Part shown: piece by piece, positions 46,573 to 55,540 of the stretch
Layout: each line of letters begins with the position of its first letter
Numbering within the stretch: position 1 is the stretch's first letter
Assembly: GCF_000511385.1 (NCBI RefSeq)
Contig: NC_023137.1
Location: 3,541,001 to 3,605,000 of the forward strand
DNA length: 64,000 nucleotides
Direction: 5' to 3'
From: Phaeobacter gallaeciensis DSM 26640
Lineage (GTDB): Bacteria; Pseudomonadota; Alphaproteobacteria; Rhodobacterales; Rhodobacteraceae
Notes under the pieces: model-generated
Databases searched by the model: none
The model's input: only the letters and a program-made list of their open reading frames with translations
Told to the model about the DNA's origin: nothing
Program-made: the position numbers and the translations under genes

Positions 46573-46602
46573 TGGCGGGTTTGTCCTCCCCCAAACCCGC
46601 CA
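46573..46602 (+). terminator. Hairpin after the 44-residue ORF
   Basis: TGGCGGGTTTG and CAAACCCGCCA form a perfect 11-base stem with an 8-base loop, followed by ACAAAAAA rather than T. It may act with the next hairpin. Confidence 0.6.
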
Positions 46603-46605
46603 CAA

Positions 46606-46636
46606 AAAACCCCGACCAGATTGGCCGGGGTTTTTT
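46606..46636. terminator. Bidirectional terminator between the small ORF and infB
   Basis: AAAACCCCG and CGGGGTTTT form the stem, with a nested CCA/TGG, followed by TTTTTT on the plus strand and A-rich bases on the other side. It ends both the mutT-side transcript and the rimP-infB operon. Confidence 0.92.
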
Positions 46637-46658
46637 ATTTTCATCTTCGAACTTCTGA

Positions 46659-49139
46659 TCAATCGAGCGTGCGGGTCACTTCCTCGCGCTCGAAGATCTC
46701 GATCACATCGCCCTTGCGGACATCATCGTAGTTTTCAAACGCCATACCGCATTCCTGACCCGACTGAACCTCGGCCACTTCGTCCTTGAAGCGTTTGAGG
46801 GTCTTCAGGGTGCCTTCGTGGATCACGACGTTGTCCCGCAGCAGACGGACCCCGGCGGAGCGGCGTGCCACACCTTCGGTGACCAGACAGCCTGCAACCT
46901 TGCCCACGTTGGACACTTTGAAAACATCCTTGATCTCGGCGTAGCCAATGAAGTTCTCGCGGATTTCTGCGGATAGCAGACCCGAGGCAGCAGCTTTCAC
47001 ATCGTCCACAAGGTCATAGATGACCGAGTAGTAGCGGATTTCCACACCCTTCTGGTTGGCGGAGTTCCGCGCCGATGTGTTGGCCCGGACGTTGAAGCCC
47101 ATGACCGGCGCACCGGAGGCCTCAGCCAGACCGATATCGGTCTCGGTGATCGCACCAACACCCGAGTGCAGGACGCGCACGCGCACCTCGTTGTTGCCAA
47201 TTTTTTCCATCGCCTGAACGATAGCCTCGGCGGAGCCTTGCACGTCAGCCTTGACCAGAATGGGAAGCTCGGAGACGTTCTCGTCCTCCTTAGCCTTCTG
47301 CATCAGCTGTTCCAGCGTGGTCGCAGCACCCGCAGCAGCGCGTTTGTCTTTCGCTGCCTGCTCGCGATATTCGGCGATCTCACGAGCCTGCGCCTCAGTG
47401 TCGGTCACATTCAGAACATCGCCCGCTTCGGGTGTCCCGTTGAGACCAAGAACCTCAACCGGCACCGAGGGACCAGCTTCCTTCACGCGCTCACCCTTGT
47501 CGTTGATCAGCGCACGGACCTTACCGTATTGCTCACCCACAACGAAGATATCACCCTGACGCAGCGTCCCGTTCTGAACCAGAACGGTGGCAACGGGGCC
47601 GCGGCCCACATCCAGCTGAGCCTCGATCACGGCACCTTGCGCGGCACGATCGGGGTTGGCTTTCAGTTCCAGAATTTCCGCCTGCAACGCAATCGCTTCC
47701 AGCAGCTCATCGAGACCCTGGCCGGTAACGGCAGAGACTTCGACATCCTGGACTTCACCAGACATGGCTTCCACGATCACTTCGTGCTGAAGCAGATCGG
47801 TACGGACCTTGTTCGGGTCAGCTGCCGGTTTGTCGATCTTGTTGATCGCGACGATCATCGGTACCTGCGCCGCCTTGGCGTGGTTGATCGCTTCAATCGT
47901 CTGAGGCATCACAGCATCGTCCGCAGCAACAACCAAGACCACGATATCCGTGACCTGCGCCCCGCGCGACCGCATGGAGGTAAAGGCCGCGTGACCCGGT
48001 GTATCGAGGAAGCTCAGCACGGCGCCACCTTCGGTTTTCACCTGATAGGCACCGATGTGCTGGGTGATGCCACCGGCTTCGCCAGCAACAACCCGCGCAT
48101 CGCGGATTGCGTCCAGCAGAGAGGTTTTACCGTGGTCAACGTGACCCATGATGGTGATCACAGGCGGACGCGACTGCAGATCTTCGTCCTTGTCATCGAT
48201 CTCTTTGATGACGTCTTCGACATCCGAATCGGAAACGCGCACAACTTTGTGGCCGAATTCTTCGATGATCAGCTCAGCGGTATCCGCGTCAATGGTCTGG
48301 TTCTGCGTGACCATCATGCCCATGTTCATCAGCGATTTGACGACTTCGCCGACGCGTTCCGCCATCCGGTTGGCCAGCTCAGAGACAACAATCGCCTCAG
48401 GCAGCTGAACGTCACGGATAACCTTCTCACGTTCAACCGAACCCATCGCCTTCTGACGCGCACGCTCCTGCTTACGCTTCATCGACGCCATGGAACGCTG
48501 ACGACCGCCTTCGCCACCGGTGGCCTGACCAAGTGTCAGCTTCCCGGAACGGCGACCGCCACCATCATTACGACCCTTGGCATTGCGGTTCTGCCGGTCG
48601 TCGCGATCGCGGTCACCCTTACGGGGTTGCGAGGACGGGCCGGGAGCCGGGCGTGCCGAGGCTGGTTCAGATTTTTTCTTTTCAGCGTCAGAGGCTGCAC
48701 GTTTTGCAGCGGCTTCGGCTTCGACGCGCTTACGCTCTTCGTCTTCGGCCTTCTGACGGGCGCGCTCTTCAGCTTCGCGCTGTTCGCGTTCCTTGGCTTC
48801 CTGCTCAGCCCGGCGGCGCTCACGCTCTTCAGCGCGGGCCTTCTCCTCAGCTTCGCGCTGTGCCGCTTCTTCCACTTCGCGGGCCTTGGCGGCCTGCAAC
48901 GCCTTCAGGCGGCGCGCCATCTCTGCATCGCTGATGCCAGCCGGACGCCGCGATGCGTCGCCGGAGGGCGTCGCACCGGAGCCCCCTTTTGCCGCGGTCG
49001 GCTTGGGGACCACAACGCGTTTGCGCTTGGTTTCCACCACGACATTCTTGGTCCGACCGTGGCTGAAGCTCTGTTTCACATTCCCGGGCCGGGACCCACC
49101 ACGAAGACCCAACGTCTTTTTGCCGTCACTATCGCTCAT
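46659..49139 (-). CDS. infB: Translation initiation factor IF-2
   Basis: An 826-residue GTPase that places fMet-tRNA on the 30S subunit. Residues about 30-220 are a low-complexity, highly charged region rich in Glu, Arg, Ala and Lys, probably a flexible helical arm. An IF2_N-like segment precedes the G domain, which has [22 protein letters not shown] and NKIDK. C-terminal beta-barrel and initiator-binding domains finish the protein. ATG 49139 (MSDSDGKK) is the start. It is the last gene of the rimP-nusA-ylxR-infB operon, eight bases after ylxR. Confidence 0.97.
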   Translation of the reverse strand: MSDSDGKKTLGLRGGSRPGNVKQSFSHGRTKNVVVETKRKRVVVPKPTAAKGGSGATPSGDASRRPAGISDAEMARRLKALQAAKAREVEEAAQREAEEKARAEERERRRAEQEAKEREQREAEERARQKAEDEERKRVEAEAAAKRAASDAEKKKSEPASARPAPGPSSQPRKGDRDRDDRQNRNAKGRNDGGGRRSGKLTLGQATGGEGGRQRSMASMKRKQERARQKAMGSVEREKVIRDVQLPEAIVVSELANRMAERVGEVVKSLMNMGMMVTQNQTIDADTAELIIEEFGHKVVRVSDSDVEDVIKEIDDKDEDLQSRPPVITIMGHVDHGKTSLLDAIRDARVVAGEAGGITQHIGAYQVKTEGGAVLSFLDTPGHAAFTSMRSRGAQVTDIVVLVVAADDAVMPQTIEAINHAKAAQVPMIVAINKIDKPAADPNKVRTDLLQHEVIVEAMSGEVQDVEVSAVTGQGLDELLEAIALQAEILELKANPDRAAQGAVIEAQLDVGRGPVATVLVQNGTLRQGDIFVVGEQYGKVRALINDKGERVKEAGPSVPVEVLGLNGTPEAGDVLNVTDTEAQAREIAEYREQAAKDKRAAAGAATTLEQLMQKAKEDENVSELPILVKADVQGSAEAIVQAMEKIGNNEVRVRVLHSGVGAITETDIGLAEASGAPVMGFNVRANTSARNSANQKGVEIRYYSVIYDLVDDVKAAASGLLSAEIRENFIGYAEIKDVFKVSNVGKVAGCLVTEGVARRSAGVRLLRDNVVIHEGTLKTLKRFKDEVAEVQSGQECGMAFENYDDVRKGDVIEIFEREEVTRTLD

Positions 49140-49147
49140 AAAGCTCT

Positions 49148-49768
49148 TTATCCTTCCGTGCGGCCCTTGCCGCCCACCGTTTCGCGCAAACCTTGTAGTC
49201 GTTGCGCTTCCTCTACAACACGTTTGCCGAGTCCACCAGAGGCCAGCGCCGCATGTATCACAGTTTGGCGCCCAAAAGCCATGCCCAGCTCGTCCGCAGT
49301 GAGGCATCCGATGAATTTCCCACGGTGCGGCGTGCTCAATTTCGATTTGCCCCGTCCCGATCCATCCGAAGCCTGGATCAACACGCGGGCGTGTTCCTTG
49401 GCCAACCAGTCCTTGACCTTCTCGTAGCCAGAGACCGCATCGCCCGACTTACGCGCCAGGCTGATCAGCTCGATCAGGCGCCGCAGCACCTGACCTTTGA
49501 TTTCATCTTCCAGCCCATCAGGCACCGTCACCGGAGCCTTGAAGCCGCGCGCAAAGAGTTTCTTCTTTATCGCGGTGCGAAGCGCAGCCTCGGTTGAAGT
49601 CACATAGACCCCGCGCCCGGGCAACTTACCCATCACGTCAGGCACGACCTGACCTTCAGGACCAACAACAAAGCGGATCAGCCCTTCCTTAGGCTGAATC
49701 TCGCCTGTCGCCAGACATTTTCGCTCCGGTCCATCGGACCGGTCTTTGTCACTGCCACCGCGTGCCAT
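49148..49768 (-). CDS. ylxR: YlxR-L7Ae fusion RNA-binding protein
   Basis: A 206-residue two-domain protein. The N-terminal YlxR/DUF448 domain (about residues 10-90) has [24 protein letters not shown] and LPGRGVYV. The C-terminal half (about 95-190) resembles an L7Ae-type RNA-binding fold, with [17 protein letters not shown] and VLIQASDGS. This combination is usual in alphaproteobacteria between nusA and infB. It may bind RNA or affect ribosomes; its precise role is not established. Confidence 0.9.
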   Translation of the reverse strand: MARGGSDKDRSDGPERKCLATGEIQPKEGLIRFVVGPEGQVVPDVMGKLPGRGVYVTSTEAALRTAIKKKLFARGFKAPVTVPDGLEDEIKGQVLRRLIELISLARKSGDAVSGYEKVKDWLAKEHARVLIQASDGSGRGKSKLSTPHRGKFIGCLTADELGMAFGRQTVIHAALASGGLGKRVVEEAQRLQGLRETVGGKGRTEG

Positions 49769-49794
49769 TGCTACCCTCGCTGCGAGGCCTGATA

Positions 49795-51420
49795 TCAGGC
49801 TTCGCCCTCTTCTGCTTCGCCGTCTTCGATGTCGGCGTCTTCTTCAGCGTCGGCTTCCAGTTCGGTGGGATCCACCCAACCCAGCAGAACGCGGGCAGTC
49901 ATAACAAGGGTCTGGGCATCCTCCAGCGACACATCGAAGGGCTCAAGAATACCATCATCCTTGATCCGTTCCCCTTTGTTGGTGGTCCAGCCGCCGGCCA
50001 GTTCCCAATCCGCGCAGGTGGCAAAGTCTTCCAGCGTCTTGATGCCATCCTTGGCCAATGCCTCAATCATTTGGGGCGTCAGACCGTCAAAGTCAATCAA
50101 GCTGTCCTCAACACCCAAGGCACGGGCGGCATCAATTGCGGCTTTTGCCTGGGCTTCCAGATAGTCAGCGGCACGGGCCTGCAGCTCTTGGGCGGTGCCT
50201 TCATCGACACCGTCAATGACCAGCAGTTCGTCCAGCTCGACATAGGCAACTTCTTCGAGGTTGGTAAAGCCTTCGGAGACCAGCAGCTGGGCGAAGAACT
50301 CGTCCAGATCCAGGGTTTCCATGAACAGCTTGGTCCGCGCCTCGAATTCCTTCTGGCGGCGAGCCGATTCCTCTTCCTCGGTCATGATGTCGATGTCCAG
50401 CGCAGTCAGCTGGGATGCCAGACGCACGTTCTGACCACGACGACCAATCGCGAGCGACAGCTGTTCTTCGGGCACGACAACTTCGATCTTGCCAGCTTCT
50501 TCGTCCAGAACAACCTTCGACACTTCAGCAGGCTGCAGCGCATTCACAAGGAAGGTCGGCTGGTCTTCGTTCCACGGGATGATGTCGATCTTCTCACCCT
50601 GCAACTCGTTGACCACGGCCTGCACACGCGAACCGCGCATACCGACGCAGGCGCCGACCGGGTCAATGGACCCATCATAGCTGATCACGGCGATCTTTGC
50701 GCGCGAACCGGGATCACGAGCCACGGCCTTGATCTCGATGACACCGTCATAGATTTCCGGCACTTCCATCTTGAACAGCTCAGCCATGAATTCCGGCGCG
50801 GTCCGCGACAGGAAGATCTGCGGGCCACGGGGTTCACGGCGTACGTCCTTGATGAAGCAACGGATACGGTCGTTCGGGCGGTAGCTCTCGCGGCCGATTT
50901 TCTCGTTGCGGCGCAGGATGGCTTCGCCAGCGCCCACATCGACGATAACATTGCCGTATTCTTCGCGCTTCACCAGACCATTGATGATGGTGCCGGCACG
51001 ATCCTTGAATTCTTCGTACTGACGATCACGCTCAGCTTCGCGCACCTTCTGCAGGATCACCTGCTTGGCGGATTGGGCAGCAATACGGCCCATTTCGACC
51101 GGAGGCACTTCCTCGACAAAAACATCGCCAACCGACGGATCGGCCATATACTGTTTGGCCTGCTCAACGGTCATCTCTGCCTGGTAGTTCTCCAGAGCGT
51201 CATCTTCGACCACGGTGCGCACACGGGTGAAGGTCGCACGACCGGTCTTGCGGTCAATGGATACACGGATATCCATTTCGCTGCCGTAGCGGCTCTTGGC
51301 GGCCCGCGCCAGGCTTTCTTCCATCGCATCGACAACCAGAGCGGGGTCGATCATCTTTTCGCGCGCCACGGCTTCTGCGGTCTGCAGAAGCTCCAACTGG
51401 TTTGCTGACGTGATAGCCAT
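49795..51420 (-). CDS. nusA: Transcription elongation/termination factor NusA
   Basis: A 541-residue protein binding RNA polymerase and nascent RNA, affecting pausing, termination and antitermination. It has an N-terminal polymerase-binding region (about 1-130), an S1 domain, and KH domains with AVISYDGSIDPVGACVGMRGSRVQAV near residue 255 and SLAIGRRGQNVRLASQLT near 320. A helix-hairpin-helix region (about 365-475) and a very acidic tail follow. ATG 51420 shares one base with the rimP stop (TAATG). Confidence 0.97.
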   Translation of the reverse strand: MAITSANQLELLQTAEAVAREKMIDPALVVDAMEESLARAAKSRYGSEMDIRVSIDRKTGRATFTRVRTVVEDDALENYQAEMTVEQAKQYMADPSVGDVFVEEVPPVEMGRIAAQSAKQVILQKVREAERDRQYEEFKDRAGTIINGLVKREEYGNVIVDVGAGEAILRRNEKIGRESYRPNDRIRCFIKDVRREPRGPQIFLSRTAPEFMAELFKMEVPEIYDGVIEIKAVARDPGSRAKIAVISYDGSIDPVGACVGMRGSRVQAVVNELQGEKIDIIPWNEDQPTFLVNALQPAEVSKVVLDEEAGKIEVVVPEEQLSLAIGRRGQNVRLASQLTALDIDIMTEEEESARRQKEFEARTKLFMETLDLDEFFAQLLVSEGFTNLEEVAYVELDELLVIDGVDEGTAQELQARAADYLEAQAKAAIDAARALGVEDSLIDFDGLTPQMIEALAKDGIKTLEDFATCADWELAGGWTTNKGERIKDDGILEPFDVSLEDAQTLVMTARVLLGWVDPTELEADAEEDADIEDGEAEEGEA

Positions 51421-52010
51421 TACTTTTTCTCCTCTTCGGACCCATCGGCCTCGATTTCGTCGAATGCGTCTTCGTTCAGGGTGCCCGCAGCTTTGCGCTG
51501 GCGCAGCATTTCTTTGATCAGATCGTCGGTCAGAACCAGCTTGGCGTCGCTCAACCAATCGAATTTCAGCCCGATTGTAACCGTCTCGCCGTGTTCTTCG
51601 ATATTGATCAGAACCTCGTCATCCTCGACACCGGCCAGCTCGCCCTTGAAGCGGCGACGGCCGTCGATCAACTCGCTGGTTTCGATCTTGGCTTCATAGC
51701 CTTCGAACATCTCGAAGTCTTTGAGACGTGTCAGAGGGCGGTCGATACCGGGGCTGGAGACCTCCAGCGCATAGCTGTCTAGAATCGGGTCCTCAACGTC
51801 CAGCGTGGCGCTGACCGCATTGGAAATCTCGGCGCAGCCGTCCACCTCAATGCCGCCGTCCGGCTTGTCCGCCATGATTTGCAGCGTGGTGGTCTTGCCA
51901 GACATCAGCCGAATACGCACCAGCTCAAAACCGAGATCTTCGATCACCGGAGTGATGATCTCGGCAAGCCGACGGTCGATGGCTGCCTTGGCTATCAGGT
52001 CATTGGTCAT
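51420..52010 (-). CDS. rimP: Ribosome maturation factor RimP
   Basis: A 196-residue factor for 30S subunit maturation. The N-terminal domain has [18 protein letters not shown] and [35 protein letters not shown] near residue 95 is the family signature. A C-terminal Sm-like domain contains [17 protein letters not shown], and the end is acidic. ATG 52010 is chosen from family alignment. It leads the operon and is preceded by a terminator-like hairpin in the leader. Confidence 0.93.
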   Translation of the reverse strand: MTNDLIAKAAIDRRLAEIITPVIEDLGFELVRIRLMSGKTTTLQIMADKPDGGIEVDGCAEISNAVSATLDVEDPILDSYALEVSSPGIDRPLTRLKDFEMFEGYEAKIETSELIDGRRRFKGELAGVEDDEVLINIEEHGETVTIGLKFDWLSDAKLVLTDDLIKEMLRQRKAAGTLNEDAFDEIEADGSEEEKK

Positions 52011-52038
52011 ACGAATTCCAGATCTGTGATTCGGGCAC

Positions 52039-52062
52039 AAAAAAACGGGCGCGCGGCCCGTT
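52039..52062 (-). terminator. Attenuator-like terminator in the rimP-nusA-infB leader
   Basis: Read on the minus strand, AACGGGC, a five-base loop and GCCCGTT are followed by a run of seven T, between a candidate promoter (52108-52137) and the rimP start. A full intrinsic terminator in front of an operon suggests premature termination control, possibly by NusA itself. Confidence 0.65.
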
Positions 52063-52107
52063 GAATTTTCCGGTGGAGCTGAGGGGCAAACCCGACGCGC
52101 CGCTGTT

Positions 52108-52137
52108 ATGACAGGCATATACGCCCTATCAGGTCAA
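52108..52137 (-). promoter_or_regulatory. Candidate sigma-70 promoter of the rimP operon
   Basis: On the minus strand TTGACC (52137-52132) and TGTCAT (52113-52108) are 18 bases apart. They lie about 100 bases upstream of rimP and upstream of the leader terminator. The -10 match is modest. Confidence 0.4.
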
Positions 52138-52210
52138 ACTGCAAGGGGCAGATCCCTGTCGCCTGTCCGGCGCCCGCTACCCCGCAAGCAAAATATCGCA
52201 TTTTCACAGA

Positions 52211-53056
52211 TCAGACACGCCACCAGCGTTCGGCGATACGGCCGTCATCCAGCGCTGAGCGGGCGCCGATCCTGCGTGGAAGGCCGACATCCCGGCGCGC
52301 CGCCAAGGCCATATCACTGGCCGACGGATGGTAGTGAAAACTGCCACGCGACAACACCCCATCGGGCGCAGGTAAGGCCGCAACATCAACGTAACCATCC
52401 CGCAGGGCCTCTGCCCGGACCTCTGCATCCGGAATCACAATCAGCTCGACCGTATCGACCCAGCCTGCCTGACCGGATTTGTAGTGATCCATCACCCGCG
52501 TCGCCCGAAAATCGCGCCCAGCGCGCGCGCGTTCCACCCGGTAGCATCCGGTGCCATCTGCGGCAGAGAGATCGCATGAAACCGCTCCCCCCGCAGCGAT
52601 GAAAAAGCGGCCATCCGCCAACAGATAAGGCAGATGCGGGTTCGAGGCGCCCAGCACGATCTGAATACTCTCCTGAGAAAGCACCTCAATCTGCGCCGCA
52701 TGATCGGTTTCAATAACGCTATAGCGCAGGCTGGCGGCCACATCCTGGGCCTGTAGCGGTACGCCGCTATGAAATGTCACATCAGACCGGATATCAAATC
52801 GCCAGATCCGCGCATCCGGGCTGCTGCTCCACCGGGTGGCCAGCTCAGGGCGCAATGACCCATCCGGGCCAATTTCCGTCAGCGTATCAAAGACAGCACC
52901 ACGAGCCACATGATCCATCAGATCACCATCCCGCGGTACAGCCAATCGCAGAATTCCGCCCGGCCGCGGGGCATCCGCAAGCGCCGCACCAGTGGCAGCC
53001 AGCAAGGCTGCGGCGGCCCCCGATGTAAACAGCGCACGTCTGTCGATCCGTGTCAT
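52211..53056 (-). CDS. Short SBP_bac_5-type substrate-binding protein
   Basis: A 281-residue protein resembling the N-terminal half of a dipeptide/oligopeptide-binding protein. After a Tat-like or Sec signal (RRALFTSGAAAALLAATGAALA) comes PGGILRLAVPRDGDLMDHV, LATRWSSSPDARIWRFDIRSDVTFHSG and VAASLRYS. Full family members have about 500-600 residues, and the C-terminal lobe that closes over the ligand is missing here. No permease or ATPase genes are near. It overlaps the pip stop by ATGA. It could be a truncated remnant or a specialised short binder coupled to peptide metabolism. Confidence 0.7.
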   Translation of the reverse strand: MTRIDRRALFTSGAAAALLAATGAALADAPRPGGILRLAVPRDGDLMDHVARGAVFDTLTEIGPDGSLRPELATRWSSSPDARIWRFDIRSDVTFHSGVPLQAQDVAASLRYSVIETDHAAQIEVLSQESIQIVLGASNPHLPYLLADGRFFIAAGGAVSCDLSAADGTGCYRVERARAGRDFRATRVMDHYKSGQAGWVDTVELIVIPDAEVRAEALRDGYVDVAALPAPDGVLSRGSFHYHPSASDMALAARRDVGLPRRIGARSALDDGRIAERWWRV

Positions 53057-54033
53057 GGCTCCTGCTCCTCGGCAATCTCGTCCATCGCGCGCACCAGTTC
53101 CGCGCTGATTCCCGGTTCCGAGAGAGCATGGCCGGCATTGCGTACCATCTTCAACTCTGCATTTGGCCACAGCTCCTTCAATCGCCAGGCCGAGGTCGGC
53201 GGGCAGATCATATCATACCGCCCCTGCACGATGATGCCCGGAATATGCGATATGCGGCTCATATTGGCGAAGATCTGACCGTCGTAATCCAGAAAGCCGC
53301 CATTGATGAAGTAGTGGTTCTCCAACCGGGCAAAGGCGCGGGCGTAGTCGCCGGGACTTTCCCCTGAGACGCCATTGGAGTGGATAGAAGCCAGCGCATT
53401 CTCCCAAGCGGACCAAGCCCGACCGAACCGGATCTCCTCTGCCATATCGCCAGAAAACAACCGCCGGTTATAGGCCGCTATCAGGTCGCTGCGCTCATCG
53501 TCCGGGATCAGCGAAACAAATCGCGACCAGGTTTCCGGCCAGAACCGACCGGCGCCGCCTCCGTAGAACCAGTCCAGCTCCGACTTGGTCATCAGGAAAA
53601 CGCCGCGCAGGATCAGCTGGCACACCCTCTCCGGATGGGTCTGAGCATAGATCAGCGACAGCGTCGCGCCCCAGCTGCCACCGAACACCATCCATTGCGA
53701 CACTCCGATCAGGCGTCGGATGATTTCCATATCCGCAACCAGATTCCAGGTGGTGTTGTCCTCGCAGGAGGCATGTGGCCGCGACCGACCGCACCCCCGC
53801 TGATCGAACAGGATAATCCTGTAACGATCCGGGTCAAAATATCGCCGCATCGCCGGGCTGGATCCGCCACCGGGCCCCCCGTGACAGACCACCACAGGGA
53901 TGCCATCCGGATTGCCGCTTTGCTCCATATAGATATGGTGCCCCTGCCCAACATCGATCATACGCTGGTCGAAGGGTTCGATGGGCGGGTACAAATACTG
54001 CACTGCGCGCTTTTGATACGGGTATTTGTCCAT
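53053..54033 (-). CDS. pip: Prolyl aminopeptidase (proline iminopeptidase)
   Basis: A 326-residue alpha/beta hydrolase releasing N-terminal proline from peptides. HGGPGGGSSPAMRRYFDP forms the oxyanion region near residue 52, and the nucleophilic serine lies in GGSWGATLSL near residue 119. QRGCGRSRPHA and the conserved RGVFLM segment are typical S33 features. The catalytic histidine is in NAGHALSEPG near 305. It is the first gene of a pair with the short peptide-binding protein gene. Confidence 0.93.
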   Translation of the reverse strand: MDKYPYQKRAVQYLYPPIEPFDQRMIDVGQGHHIYMEQSGNPDGIPVVVCHGGPGGGSSPAMRRYFDPDRYRIILFDQRGCGRSRPHASCEDNTTWNLVADMEIIRRLIGVSQWMVFGGSWGATLSLIYAQTHPERVCQLILRGVFLMTKSELDWFYGGGAGRFWPETWSRFVSLIPDDERSDLIAAYNRRLFSGDMAEEIRFGRAWSAWENALASIHSNGVSGESPGDYARAFARLENHYFINGGFLDYDGQIFANMSRISHIPGIIVQGRYDMICPPTSAWRLKELWPNAELKMVRNAGHALSEPGISAELVRAMDEIAEEQEP

Positions 54034-54082
54034 TACTGACCTAACTTAGTCCTGACTGATAAAAGAACACACGGAGACAGGA

Positions 54083-54829
54083 ATGCAAGCGCCTCAATCC
54101 ACGGTAGATCCGTCCGAGATCGCAAAATTCGAAGCCATGGCTGCTGAATGGTGGGATCCGACCGGAAAATTCAAGCCTCTGCATATGTTGAACCCCTGTC
54201 GCCTTGATTACATCACGCAGCAGATCGCAGCAGAATTCGATCGTGACCTGTCGTCAGATGCACCGTTCTCAGGTCTGCGTCTGCTTGATATCGGGTGTGG
54301 CGGCGGCCTGCTGAGCGAACCCATGGCGCGCTTGGGTGCGGACGTCGTCGGTGCAGATGCCGCAGCGGGCAATATCCCGGTGGCGCAGGTCCATGCGCAG
54401 CAATCTGGGCTGGATATCGACTATCGCCATACCACAGCTGAGGCACTGGCCGAGGCGGGCGAACAGTTCGATATCGTCCTGAATATGGAAGTGGTCGAAC
54501 ATGTGGCCGATCCGCTCAGCTATCTGACTGCCACGCGGCAATTGCTGAAACCCGGCGGATTGCAGATCTGTTCTACCATCAACCGCAATCCCAAAAGCTA
54601 CGCCATGGCGATCTTTGGCGCAGAAGTGGTAATGCGCTGGCTGCCGCGCGGCACCCATGAATGGTCAAAGTTCATCACCCCGGATGAGCTATTCGAGCTG
54701 CTGGCAAAGGCTGGACTGACGCCGGTTGATCGCAAGGGATTCGTCTTCAACCCCGTGTTCTGGAGCTGGTCACTCTCGGAGCGAGACCTGAGCGTCAACT
54801 ACGTCACAGCAAGCACGAAACCACGCTGA
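54083..54829 (+). CDS. ubiG: Ubiquinone biosynthesis O-methyltransferase
   Basis: A 248-residue SAM-dependent methyltransferase that carries out both O-methylations of ubiquinone synthesis. Motif I is [19 protein letters not shown] near residue 72; [10 protein letters not shown] and [28 protein letters not shown] are UbiG landmarks. The latter amphipathic segment binds the membrane in known enzymes. It is divergent from pip. Confidence 0.95.
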   Translation: MQAPQSTVDPSEIAKFEAMAAEWWDPTGKFKPLHMLNPCRLDYITQQIAAEFDRDLSSDAPFSGLRLLDIGCGGGLLSEPMARLGADVVGADAAAGNIPVAQVHAQQSGLDIDYRHTTAEALAEAGEQFDIVLNMEVVEHVADPLSYLTATRQLLKPGGLQICSTINRNPKSYAMAIFGAEVVMRWLPRGTHEWSKFITPDELFELLAKAGLTPVDRKGFVFNPVFWSWSLSERDLSVNYVTASTKPR

Positions 54830-54853
54830 AACGCGTAGAATATCAGCCTATCC

Positions 54854-54859
54854 TATACT
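54854..54859 (+). promoter_or_regulatory. Candidate -10 element for the putative RNA
   Basis: TATACT at 54854-54859 resembles a sigma-70 -10 and lies inside the inverted repeat CCTATCC/GGATAGG (54847-54869). The region 17 bases upstream has no good -35 (ACGCGT/TGAAAC). It is offered as the likely start of the putative RNA at about 54866. Confidence 0.3.
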
Positions 54860-54865
54860 TAAGGA

Positions 54866-55060
54866 TAGGCGATCATCCTTCTGCGCCGTTGGGTCGATAC
54901 GCTGCCCGTGGTAAAACACTGGTAAGGGTCGAACAGTTCCGACCTGTCACCGAGTGAATGCACAGAGGCCCTTGTTCCGGGCCGCCCTGTCGTTAAGCCT
55001 ACCACTCACGGACCAGCCTGACGGGGGGCACCAAGGACGTCTGTTCGCAGGCGTCCTTTT
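54866..55060 (+). ncRNA. Putative structured non-coding RNA
   Basis: About 195 bases without a coding frame between ubiG and marR end in a strong rho-independent terminator, and several stems precede it. TGCCC (54903-54907) pairs with GGGCA (55026-55030), and CTGGT (54919-54923) with ACCAG (55012-55016), enclosing the rest. Inside are GGTCG/CGACC (54927-54931, 54940-54944), CCGAGTG with CACTC-ac-GG (54950-54956, 55003-55011), and GGCCC/GGGCC (54967-54971, 54979-54983) inside ACAG/CTGT. This rod-with-bubbles shape recalls 6S RNA, but no 6S, SRP, RNase P or tmRNA core motif was recognised. It could also be a long 3' UTR of ubiG. Confidence 0.55.
55033..55060 (+). terminator. Terminator of the putative RNA
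   Basis: AAGGACGTCTG, the tetraloop TTCG and CAGGCGTCCTT form an 11-base stem (one T-G wobble) followed by TT. The UUCG loop and C-G flank are a very stable combination. Confidence 0.92.
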
Positions 55061-55099
55061 CCGTTGTCGGGGAGAGACGCCCAGTGCGGACACATCTAT

Positions 55100-55540
55100 C
55101 TAGTCGCGACTGCCCAGCTTGATCCGAAATTCCCGCAGGATCGGCAGTGCGGATTTGACCCGGTCACCGCCCAGTTCCTCCACCACTTCAGAGATCATCG
55201 GCACAATGCTCGCCAGCGCCGCATCGCGTGCCCGCCGCCCAGCCGGGCTAATAGCAACCATTTTACGCCGCGCATCGTCCCAATCGGGGCGAATATGGAT
55301 ATATCCGGCAGCCTCAAGCTTGCCCAGCGTATTGGTCATCGCGCCGCGGGTCACATGAAACGCCTTCGCCAGCTGCGCGGGGGAGCGCTCCACGCCCGTA
55401 CGTGCCAGATGGTTCAATACGGAAAAATGCGACAGTTCCATCCCCTTGGGCAGCACCTGTCCCAGCCGCGTTCGCGCCAGCTGATCTGCCATCAAGATTT
55501 CGCTAAATAGCGAAACCGCTAGGGAATTCGTGTCATCCAT
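55100..55540 (-). CDS. MarR-family transcriptional regulator
   Basis: A 146-residue winged-helix regulator. The DNA-binding part has ELSHFSVLNHLARTG, SPAQLAKAFHVTRGAMTNTLGKLEAAGYI and a wing at HIRPDWDDARRKMVAISPAG. Terminal helices form the dimer region. Ligand and targets are unknown. It shares one base with the upstream nitrilase-family gene (TGATG), so it may be expressed with, and control, that gene. Confidence 0.88.
   Translation of the reverse strand: MDDTNSLAVSLFSEILMADQLARTRLGQVLPKGMELSHFSVLNHLARTGVERSPAQLAKAFHVTRGAMTNTLGKLEAAGYIHIRPDWDDARRKMVAISPAGRRARDAALASIVPMISEVVEELGGDRVKSALPILREFRIKLGSRD

Noticed and set aside
47166..49427. A 753-codon open frame antisense to infB
   Set aside because: It lies opposite IF-2 and covers its low-complexity region; the predicted protein is repetitive Phe/Leu/Arg with no start signal.
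52011..52210. A missing C-terminal half of the short peptide-binding protein downstream of its stop
   Set aside because: None of the frames in this stretch continues an SBP_bac_5 lobe; it holds the rimP promoter and leader instead.
54847..54869. CCTATCC/GGATAGG inverted repeat as a ubiG terminator
   Set aside because: The stem is only seven AT-rich pairs and no T-run follows; it overlaps a possible -10 element, so it is not called a terminator.
54866..55060. Calling the putative RNA 6S, SRP or RNase P RNA
   Set aside because: None of the conserved core sequences I know for these RNAs is present; only a general rod-with-bubble shape supports 6S, which is not enough for the name.
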